From Alphaproteobacteria bacterium (GTDB taxonomy: Bacteria > Pseudomonadota > Alphaproteobacteria > Rhodobacterales > Rhodobacteraceae): a stretch of 6,762 nucleotides of DNA. Of this stretch, positions 1 through 5,166 are shown piece by piece (position 1 is the stretch's first letter; the number at the start of each line of letters is the position of its first letter). The position numbers and the translations under genes are program-made. Where the stretch lies: contig JAUHZL010000167.1 in assembly GCA_030425945.1 (NCBI GenBank), forward strand, positions 1 to 6,762. The letters are read 5' to 3'. The notes under the pieces are model-generated. The model saw only the letters and a program-made list of their open reading frames with translations. It was not told where the DNA came from and made no database searches.

Positions 1-1413
1 CGGGACCAGGCGGGCCTCGCCGACGTGCGGATGGAATCGGCGGTCAGCGCGATCATGGACTGCGAGGATTCGGTCGCCTGCGTCGATGCCGAGGACAAGG
101 TGCTGGCCTATGGCAACTGGCTGGGCCTGATGCAGGGCACGCTGACCGAGACCTTCGAGAAGAACGGCGCGCCGATGACCCGGCGGCTGGCGGGCGATCT
201 GGCCTATACCGCGCCCGACGGCAGCCCGATGACGGTGAAGGGCCGCGCGCTGATGCTGGTGCGCAATGTCGGCCACCTGATGCGCAACCCGGCGATCCGC
301 CTGAAGGACGGCCGCGAGGCCTTCGAGGGGCTGATGGACGCGATGATCACCACGCTGATCGCGCTGCACGACCTGCAGAAGACCGACGGCGCGCGCAACT
401 CGGTCGCGGGCTCGCTTTATGTCGTGAAGCCCAAGATGCACGGCCCGGCCGAGGTCGCCTTTGCCGACGCGGTCTTCACCGAGGTCGAGCGGGTGCTGGG
501 CCTCGAGCGCTACACCGTCAAGCTGGGCATCATGGACGAGGAGCGCCGCACCTCGGTCAATCTCAAGGAGTGCATCCGCGCCGCGAAGCACCGGGTGGCC
601 TTCATCAACACCGGCTTCCTCGACCGCACCGGCGACGAGATCCACACCTCGATGGAGGCGGGTCCGTTCAGCCGCAAGGACTTCATCAAGCGCAAGTCGT
701 GGATCGCCGCCTACGAGAACCAGAACGTCGACATCGGCCTCGAATGCGGGCTGCGCGGGCGGGCGCAGATCGGCAAGGGCATGTGGGCCGCGCCCGACGC
801 GATGGCCGCCATGCTGGAAGCCAAGATCGAGCATCCGCGCGCCGGGGCCAACTGCGCCTGGGTGCCGTCGCCGACCGCCGCCACGCTGCATGCGCTGCAT
901 TACCACCAGGTCAACGTGGCCGCCGTGCAGGAGAAGCTCGCGGCGGGCGGGCGGCGCGCCTATGTGACGGCGCTGCTCGACATCCCGCTCGCGTCCTACA
1001 AGCGCTGGACCCGCGCCCAGATCACCCGCGAGGTCGAGAACAACGCGCAGGGCATCCTCGGCTACGTGGTGCGCTGGATCGACCAGGGCGTCGGCTGCTC
1101 GAAGGTGCCCGACATCAACGACGTGGCGCTGATGGAGGATCGCGCGACCTGCCGGATCAGCGCCCAGCACATCGCCAACTGGCTGCACCACGGCGTGGTC
1201 ACCGAGGACGAGGTGCGCGAGATCATGCGCCGCATGGCCGCCGTGGTGGACCGCCAGAACGCGGGCGACGCGGCCTACACACCGATGGCGCCGGGCTACA
1301 ACGGCATCGCCTTCGCGGCGGCTTGTGACCTGGTCTTCCAGGGCCGGACCCAGCCCAGCGGCTATACCGAGCCGGTGCTGCATGCCCGGCGGCTGGAATT
1401 CAAGGCGGCCTGA
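1..1413 (+). CDS. glcB: Malate synthase G, C-terminal part (5' end outside window)
   Basis: Malate synthase G condenses glyoxylate with acetyl-CoA to give malate and CoA, and is a cytosolic, Mg-dependent enzyme of glyoxylate/glycolate use. The frame is open from base 1, so the gene starts upstream. The window holds 470 residues, and alignment from memory to the ~723-residue E. coli enzyme suggests about 250 N-terminal residues are missing. Diagnostic blocks in order are MDCEDSVACVDAEDKV, RNVGHLM, VKPKMHGPAEVAF, GIMDEERRT, GFLDRTGDEIHTSMEAGP, WVPSPTAATLHALHYHQV, DQGVGCSKVPDI and LMEDRAT. Active-site residues appear intact: Arg at 262-264 (E. coli R338), Mg ligands Glu at 538-540 and Asp at 622-624 (E427, D455), and the catalytic-base Asp at 1138-1140 (D631). 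The C-terminus ends in the usual GYTEPVLHARRLEFKA block. A GlcG-family gene follows after 48 bp. The ATG and GTG codons near base 25 are internal, not starts. Confidence 0.97.
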   Translation, partial: RDQAGLADVRMESAVSAIMDCEDSVACVDAEDKVLAYGNWLGLMQGTLTETFEKNGAPMTRRLAGDLAYTAPDGSPMTVKGRALMLVRNVGHLMRNPAIRLKDGREAFEGLMDAMITTLIALHDLQKTDGARNSVAGSLYVVKPKMHGPAEVAFADAVFTEVERVLGLERYTVKLGIMDEERRTSVNLKECIRAAKHRVAFINTGFLDRTGDEIHTSMEAGPFSRKDFIKRKSWIAAYENQNVDIGLECGLRGRAQIGKGMWAAPDAMAAMLEAKIEHPRAGANCAWVPSPTAATLHALHYHQVNVAAVQEKLAAGGRRAYVTALLDIPLASYKRWTRAQITREVENNAQGILGYVVRWIDQGVGCSKVPDINDVALMEDRATCRISAQHIANWLHHGVVTEDEVREIMRRMAAVVDRQNAGDAAYTPMAPGYNGIAFAAACDLVFQGRTQPSGYTEPVLHARRLEFKAA

Positions 1414-1443
1414 GGCCGGGCCGGTGACGGAAGGTTCAACACG

Positions 1444-1453
1444 AAAGGGGAGG
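1444..1453 (+). promoter_or_regulatory. Ribosome binding site of the GlcG-like gene
   Basis: The purine run AAAGGGGAGG lies eight bases before the ATG at 1462. It is a strong Shine-Dalgarno sequence and supports that start. It sits in the 48-bp gap after glcB, where I see no promoter or terminator, so the two genes are probably co-transcribed. Confidence 0.7.
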
Positions 1454-1461
1454 GCGCTGCG

Positions 1462-1884
1462 ATGATCACGCTCGATCAGGCACGGATCATGGTGGCCGAG
1501 GCGCGGGCGAAGGGCCGGGCGCTGGGGCTGAAGCCGCTGACGGTGGCGGTGCTGGACGCGGGCGGGCACCTGCTGGCGTTCGAGCGCGAGGACGGCGCGA
1601 GCCCGGGCCGCTTCGAGATCGCGCGCGGCAAGGCCTATGGCGCGGTCATGCTGGGCATGGGCGGCAAGGCACAGATGGCCCGGGCCGAGGGGCAGGCCTA
1701 TTTCATGGCGGCGCTCAACGGCGCGTTCGGCGGCAAGGTCGTCCCGGTGCCGGGCGGCGTGCTGGTCCGCGACGCGGGCGGCGCGGTGATCGGGGCGGTC
1801 GGCGTCACCGGCGACACCTCGGACAACGATGCCGCCGCTGCCGTGGCGGGGATCGAGGCGGCCGGCTACAGCGCCGAGGTCTGA
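1462..1884 (+). CDS. GlcG/HbpS-family (DUF336) putative heme-binding protein
   Basis: This 140-residue protein belongs to the GlcG/HbpS (DUF336) family, small alpha/beta proteins often encoded beside glycolate or other oxidation genes. Some members, such as Streptomyces HbpS, bind heme, but the role of GlcG in glycolate use is unproven. Visible family features are VAVLDAGGHLLAFERED (residues 28-44), a helix with the KAYGAVMLGM segment (57-66), VPVPGGVLVRD (94-104) and GAVGVTGDTSDND (111-123). Length is normal and there is no signal peptide, so it should be cytoplasmic. The start is supported by a strong ribosome binding site. It lies 48 bp behind malate synthase G in the same direction, matching the known glcG-glcB association, although E. 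coli has the order glcG then glcB. Family assignment is firm. Heme binding is known for relatives only and is not shown here. Confidence 0.88.
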   Translation: MITLDQARIMVAEARAKGRALGLKPLTVAVLDAGGHLLAFEREDGASPGRFEIARGKAYGAVMLGMGGKAQMARAEGQAYFMAALNGAFGGKVVPVPGGVLVRDAGGAVIGAVGVTGDTSDNDAAAAVAGIEAAGYSAEV

Positions 1885-1901
1885 GGCGCGCGCCGTCCCC
1901 C

Positions 1902-1922
1902 GCTGCCCGGAAATGCGGCAGC
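1902..1922. repeat. Hairpin GCTGCC-N9-GGCAGC after the GlcG-like gene
   Basis: Perfect 6-bp arms lie at 1902-1907 and 1917-1922 with a 9-base loop, starting 18 bp after the stop codon at 1884. No T-run follows, so it is not a convincing intrinsic terminator. Its right arm ends on the base where the next inverted repeat begins. The symmetry is directly visible; any function is unknown. Confidence 0.4.
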
Positions 1923-1949
1923 TGCACAACTGGAGCGCGCTTTGTGCAG
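1922..1949. repeat. Perfect 8-bp inverted repeat CTGCACAA-N12-TTGTGCAG, candidate operator
   Basis: The arms at 1922-1929 and 1942-1949 are exact reverse complements with a 12-base spacer. The arm centres are 20 bases apart, about two helical turns, as expected for a dimeric regulator. It lies 67-94 bases before the hydrolase start at 2016. A poor promoter-like pair, TTCCGG (1959-1964) and TATGGT (1982-1987) with 17-base spacing, lies just downstream, which would place the repeat upstream of the -35 box. Operator function is inference from symmetry and position. Confidence 0.4.
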
Positions 1950-2015
1950 GCGCGCCCCTTCCGGTCGCCCCGTCCCTCGCCTATGGTGGCGGGCAACAGG
2001 CAGACGGGGCAGCAC

Positions 2016-2795
2016 ATGGCACGACCGGTCGTCGGCATCATCGGCAACAGCTTCCTGATCAACGATCAGTATCCGGCCTTCACCTGCGGCCAGATGAACA
2101 CCTTCGCCGTGGCCGAGGTGGTGGACGCCACCCCGGTGATGATCCCCGCGCACCCCGAGGCCAGCCCGCTCGACGAGATCATGGCGCTCTGCGACGGGTT
2201 CGTGTTCACCGGCGGGCGTCCCAACGTGCATCCCGAGGAATACGGCCATGACCCGACCGAGGCGCACGGGGTCTTCGACCGCAACCGCGATCGGCTGGCG
2301 CTGCCGCTGATCCGGGAATGCGTCGCGCGCGGCCAGCCGGTGCTGGGGATCTGCCGCGGCTTCCAGGAGGTGGCGGTCGCCTTCGGCTCGACCCTGCATC
2401 CCGAGATCCGCGAGTTGCCGGGCCGCGACAACCACCGGATGCCGCCCGACGGCACGCTGGAGGAGAAGTTCGCCCATCGCCATGTCGTGACCGTGACGGA
2501 AGGCGGGCCGTTCCACCGCGTCTTCGGCGCGACCGAGGTGCTGACCAACACGCTGCACGGGCAGGGCATCGATGTGCCGGGGCCGCGCGTGGTGATCGAC
2601 GGTCATGCGCCCGACGGCACGCCCGAGGCGATCTACATCGACGGCGCGCCCGGCTTCACCCTGTCGGTGCAGTGGCATCCGGAGTGGAACGCCGGCAACG
2701 ACCCGGTGTCGCGGCCGCTGTTTCAGGCTTTCGGCGCGGCCTGCCGGACCTTCGCCGCGGCCCGCCGGACAACGCCCCTGCGCCGCTCGGCCTGA
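2016..2795 (+). CDS. Class I glutamine amidotransferase-like hydrolase (PuuD / peptidase C26 type)
   Basis: This 259-residue cytosolic protein resembles gamma-glutamyl-gamma-aminobutyrate hydrolase (PuuD), which cleaves the gamma-glutamyl amide bond in the glutamylated putrescine pathway. Its own substrate cannot be read from the sequence. The N-terminus is VVGIIGNSF, followed by FVFTGGRPNVHPEEYG (62-77), matching the family GG-D-V-P-YG block. The nucleophile elbow LGICRGFQEV carries Cys113. NTLHGQGID (178-186) matches the family's NSLHHQ segment, and SVQWHPEW (217-224) supplies His221 and Glu223, so the catalytic triad is complete. I chose ATG 2016 because the beta strand ARPVVGIIGN begins there; the 24 codons upstream of it in the same frame lack family character. 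The Shine-Dalgarno is weak (ACGGGGC). The last 73 bases overlap the acetyltransferase gene on the opposite strand. No other polyamine genes are visible. Confidence 0.9.
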   Translation: MARPVVGIIGNSFLINDQYPAFTCGQMNTFAVAEVVDATPVMIPAHPEASPLDEIMALCDGFVFTGGRPNVHPEEYGHDPTEAHGVFDRNRDRLALPLIRECVARGQPVLGICRGFQEVAVAFGSTLHPEIRELPGRDNHRMPPDGTLEEKFAHRHVVTVTEGGPFHRVFGATEVLTNTLHGQGIDVPGPRVVIDGHAPDGTPEAIYIDGAPGFTLSVQWHPEWNAGNDPVSRPLFQAFGAACRTFAAARRTTPLRRSA

Positions 2796-3268
2796 GCCGG
2801 GGCGGGCCCCGCCTCCTTGCGCATGTGGAACACCGTCAGCGCGCGGCCGAACCGCTCGACTGTCGCGGCAGGGGCATCCTGCCAGCCGCGCTTGAGCAGG
2901 AAGCGCCGCGAGAAATGGCTGGCCTGCACGTCGTAGGCGGGCAGGCGGGCCAGGTCCGGCTCGGCCATCAGCGCATCGTAGAGCTGCCCGGCCACGCCGC
3001 GGCCCATCTGTGCGGGCGCGACGTAGAGGAAGTCGAGGTGCCCGTCGCGGGTCATCGAGGCGAAGCCGCAGATCATCCCCTCGTCCTCGGCGACATAGGC
3101 GACGGCGTCGCCCAGCCGGTCGCGCCAGCCGGGAAAGGGCGTGTCGTTCGGCGCCCAGGCCTGGCGGTCCTCGGCGCTGTAGAAGCGGCTCGCCCCTTCG
3201 CGCACGGCGGCGAGGAAGACGGCATAGATGCCGTCGAGGTCCGCGTGGCGGAAGCGCCGGATCTGCAT
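2723..3268 (-). CDS. YafP-like GNAT-family N-acetyltransferase
   Basis: This 181-residue protein is a predicted acetyl-CoA-dependent N-acetyltransferase with unknown acceptor. The N-terminus (IRRFRHADLDGIYAVFLAAV) and the FYSAEDRQAWAP segment resemble E. coli YafP. The central strand LDFLYVAP (78-85) leads into the acetyl-CoA loop QMGRGVAGQLYDAL (87-100), a variant of the Q/R-x-x-G-x-G/A motif with Met88 in the first position. SHFSRRFLLKRGW (117-129) is the typical late GNAT helix, and FGRALTVFHMRKE (140-152) the last strand. YafP is about 150 residues, so residues 153-181, rich in Ala, Arg and Pro, form an extra tail encoded almost wholly opposite the 3' end of the hydrolase gene. The ATG at 3268-3266 shares one base with the kynU stop (TGATG), and GGAAAG lies ten bases before it inside kynU, so translation is probably coupled. 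Fold confident, substrate unknown. Confidence 0.88.
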   Translation of the reverse strand: MQIRRFRHADLDGIYAVFLAAVREGASRFYSAEDRQAWAPNDTPFPGWRDRLGDAVAYVAEDEGMICGFASMTRDGHLDFLYVAPAQMGRGVAGQLYDALMAEPDLARLPAYDVQASHFSRRFLLKRGWQDAPAATVERFGRALTVFHMRKEAGPAPAQAERRRGVVRRAAAKVRQAAPKA

Positions 3269-4461
3269 CAGGTCACGGCTTTCCGGGTGCGGAAGGCGGG
3301 CGTGTCCCAGAGCTGCCCGTCCATGATCCGGGCCAGCACCGAGACGGCGCGGTCGATGTCGCCCTCGTCGAGATAGAGCGGCGTGATCCCGAAGCGCAGG
3401 ATGTCGGGGGCGCGGAAGTCGCCGATCACGCCCTCGGCGATCAGCGCCTGCATGATCGCGTAACCCTCCGGATGCCGGAAGCTGACCTGGCTGCCGCGCA
3501 GCGCGGCGTCGCGCGGCGAGGCCAGCGTCAGCGCCGGGCAGGCGGCCTCGACCCCCGCGATGAAGCGCTCGGACAGGACGACCGAGCGCGCGCGCACGTC
3601 GGCCATGCGGACCCCGTCCCAGACGTCGAGCGCGGCCTCCAGCGCGGCCATCTGAATGACCGGCGGGGTGCCGACGCGCATCCGCTCGATCCCCGCGCCG
3701 GGCCGGTAGTCGCGGTCGAAGGCGAAGGGCGCGGCATGTCCCAGCCAGCCCTGCAGCACCGGGTCGGCGGTCTCGGCATGGTCGGGCGCGACATAGATGA
3801 AGGCCGGGCCGCCGGGACCGGAGTTCAGGTACTTGTAGGTGCAGCCGACCGCGAAATCGGCCTGCGCCCCGGCCAGGTCCACCTCGATCGCGCCCGCGGA
3901 ATGGGCGAGGTCCCAGATCGCCAGCGCGCCCGCGCGATGCGCCGCGGCGGTCAGCGCGGCCATGTCGTGCATCCGCCCGGTGCGGTAATCGACCTGCGTC
4001 AGCATCAGGGCCGCCACGCTGTCGTCGAGCGCGTCCTCGACCGCCTCGGGATCGACCACACGCAGCTCGTAGTCGCCGCCCATCAGCCGCAACAGGCCCT
4101 CGGCCATGTAGAGGTCGGTCGGGAAGTTGCCGCTGTCCGACAGCACCACCCGCCGGTCCGGGCGCAGCGCCAGCGCGGCGGCCAGCGCCTGGTAGACCTT
4201 GATCGACAACGTGTCGCCGGTGACGACCGTGCCCGCGGGTGCCCCGATCAGGCGGCCGATGCGGTCGCCGATCCGGGCGGGCTGGGCCATCCACCCGGCC
4301 TCGTTCCAGCCGGTGATCAGCTTCGCGCCCCATTCGTCGCGCAGCATCTCGGCCACGCGCGCCTCGGCGGCGACGGGCAGGGGGCCAAGGGAATTGCCGT
4401 CGAGATAGGTGATCCCCTCGGGCAGGTGGAAGGCGGAGCGGGTGCGGGCGAAATCGGTCAT
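3268..4461 (-). CDS. kynU: Kynureninase
   Basis: Kynureninase is a cytosolic PLP enzyme that cleaves L-kynurenine (or 3-hydroxykynurenine) to anthranilate (or 3-hydroxyanthranilate) plus alanine, in tryptophan breakdown. The product is 397 residues, the normal family length. The N-terminus has ITYLDGNSLGPLP (17-29). Further blocks are GDTLSIKVYQAL (82-93), SDSGNFPTDLYMAEGL (109-123), WDLAHSAGA (183-191) with Asp184 facing the PLP ring nitrogen, and CTYKYLNSGPGGPAF (207-221) with Lys210 as the PLP Schiff-base lysine. GWLGH (238-242), RVGTPP (262-267) and RFGITPLY (356-363) complete the family pattern. I chose ATG 4461 because homology begins at once; the in-frame starts at 4500 and 4530 would add residues unlike the family and crowd the divergent gene. 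Its Shine-Dalgarno is weak. It leads a two-gene unit with the acetyltransferase. No kynA or kynB is visible here. Confidence 0.96.
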   Translation of the reverse strand: MTDFARTRSAFHLPEGITYLDGNSLGPLPVAAEARVAEMLRDEWGAKLITGWNEAGWMAQPARIGDRIGRLIGAPAGTVVTGDTLSIKVYQALAAALALRPDRRVVLSDSGNFPTDLYMAEGLLRLMGGDYELRVVDPEAVEDALDDSVAALMLTQVDYRTGRMHDMAALTAAAHRAGALAIWDLAHSAGAIEVDLAGAQADFAVGCTYKYLNSGPGGPAFIYVAPDHAETADPVLQGWLGHAAPFAFDRDYRPGAGIERMRVGTPPVIQMAALEAALDVWDGVRMADVRARSVVLSERFIAGVEAACPALTLASPRDAALRGSQVSFRHPEGYAIMQALIAEGVIGDFRAPDILRFGITPLYLDEGDIDRAVSVLARIMDGQLWDTPAFRTRKAVT

Positions 4462-4539
4462 GGGCTCGTGATGCCACGGCGGCGGGCCGAGCGGAAGCAT
4501 CCGCTTGCAGCCGCCGGTGCGCCGGGGCAACGTCGGGCC
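4462..4539. promoter_or_regulatory. Divergent intergenic region between kynU and the membrane methyltransferase
   Basis: Both genes start at the edges of this 78-bp gap, so promoters for both directions probably lie in or close to it, possibly extending into the 5' ends. It holds a dyad, AGCGGA-AGCA-TCCGCT, at 4490-4505, with 6-bp arms and a 4-base loop, near the middle. I could not identify credible -35/-10 boxes by eye. Regulatory role is inferred from gene orientation. Confidence 0.4.
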
Positions 4540-5001
4540 ATGTTCGGTCTGACCTTCCGCCAGCTTCTCGACCTGCCGCCCCTGTGGCTGGCGCTAATGC
4601 TCGTCGCCGCCTGGGCGCAGACGGTCGTGCTGCCGGGGCCGGAGTTCGGGCCGTGGGCGCGCTTCGCGGGCACCCTTCTCATCGCGGGCGGGCTGGTGCT
4701 GATCGGCCTCGCCTTCGCCGAGTTCCGCCGCGCCGACACCAGCGTCGTGCCCCATCACCAGCCGCGCGCGATCCTCACCAGCGGGATCTACCGGTTCAGC
4801 CGCAACCCGATCTACCTCGCGGACCTGCTGCTGCTGGCCGGAGTCTCGCTGCGCTGGTCGGCGTGGCTGGGGCTTCTGCTGGTCCCGGTGCTGGCCGTGA
4901 TCCTGACGCGGCGCTTCATTCTGCCCGAAGAAGACCGCCTGAGGGCAGGGTTCGGCCCGGAATTCGCGCAATGGGCGAGCCGCACCCGGCGCTGGCTCTG
5001 A
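4540..5001 (+). CDS. ICMT/PEMT-family membrane methyltransferase
   Basis: This 153-residue integral membrane protein belongs to the isoprenylcysteine carboxyl methyltransferase / phospholipid methyltransferase superfamily, which uses S-adenosylmethionine at the inner membrane. Its substrate is unknown. Hydrophobic segments lie at about residues 14-32, 42-61, 91-106 and 107-126. The conserved cofactor and active-site region is SVVPHHQPRAILTSGIYRFSRNPIYLADL (68-96, key residues Gly82, Tyr84, Arg85, Arg88, Asn89, Pro90), followed by the C-terminal EEDRLRAGFGPEF-W-RRWL pattern (130-153). Many relatives have RHP where this has RNP, a variant also common in bacteria. The ATG at 4540 gives a normal small-family length and starts just before the first membrane segment. 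No strong Shine-Dalgarno is visible. The gene is divergent from kynU with no evident functional link. Family is confident, methyl acceptor is not. Confidence 0.88.
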   Translation: MFGLTFRQLLDLPPLWLALMLVAAWAQTVVLPGPEFGPWARFAGTLLIAGGLVLIGLAFAEFRRADTSVVPHHQPRAILTSGIYRFSRNPIYLADLLLLAGVSLRWSAWLGLLLVPVLAVILTRRFILPEEDRLRAGFGPEFAQWASRTRRWL

Positions 5002-5058
5002 ATCCATCTTTCCGAGTCGCGCGATTTTCGCTAGGCCGCGCAAGATTGTGACGCAGAC

Positions 5059-5166
5059 ATGCGGTCAATGGCCGCCTTCGGACTATCTCCGCCGGATGCT
5101 ACCAGCGGGGCAGAGGGCGATGCCGCGGCTGCCAACGCGACAATGAGAGAGGGACTGACACGGTGA
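5059..5166 (+). other. Possible short upstream ORF overlapping the pntA start
   Basis: An ATG at 5059 opens a 35-codon frame rich in Ala and Gly (it begins MRSMAAFGLSPPDA). Its TGA at 5164-5166 overlaps the pntA GTG at 5163-5165 in a GTGA junction, a typical arrangement for translational coupling. A second ATG in the same frame is at 5068. Neither start has a visible Shine-Dalgarno and the peptide resembles nothing I recognise, so chance is the more likely explanation. The remainder of the 5002-5162 gap shows no clear promoter or terminator. Confidence 0.15.
5145..5153 (+). promoter_or_regulatory. Ribosome binding site deciding the pntA GTG start
   Basis: GAGAGAGGG lies nine bases before the GTG at 5163. 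It is the only good purine-rich site nearby and fixes the GTG as the start. That start gives the N-terminus MKIGAPKE expected for this family. Confidence 0.7.

Noticed and set aside
1885..1894. Perfect 10-bp palindrome GGCGCGCGCC after the GlcG-like gene
   Set aside because: Alternating GC palindromes of this size are common in such GC-rich DNA, and there is no loop or T-run to suggest a terminator.
2799..2813. GC-rich palindrome just after the hydrolase stop, as an intrinsic terminator
   Set aside because: The possible stem is only four to five base pairs around a very small loop and is followed by TCCTTG rather than a T-run. It also lies inside the acetyltransferase coding sequence.
3269..4477. 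Continuation of the acetyltransferase frame upstream as one 584-codon minus-strand frame
   Set aside because: The part before 3268 is an out-of-frame shadow of kynU. Acetyltransferase homology begins exactly at ATG 3268, so this is not a fusion protein.
4462..4530. N-terminal extension of kynureninase from ATG 4530 or 4500
   Set aside because: The added residues (MLPLGPPPWHHEP and upstream) are unlike kynureninases, and no strong ribosome binding site favours them. The start at 4461 gives normal length.
3010..4539. A long plus-strand open frame running opposite the acetyltransferase and kynU into the methyltransferase frame
   Set aside because: The translation before 4540 is Arg/Gly/Asp-rich shadow sequence. 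Only the last 153 residues, from ATG 4540, show a real family.
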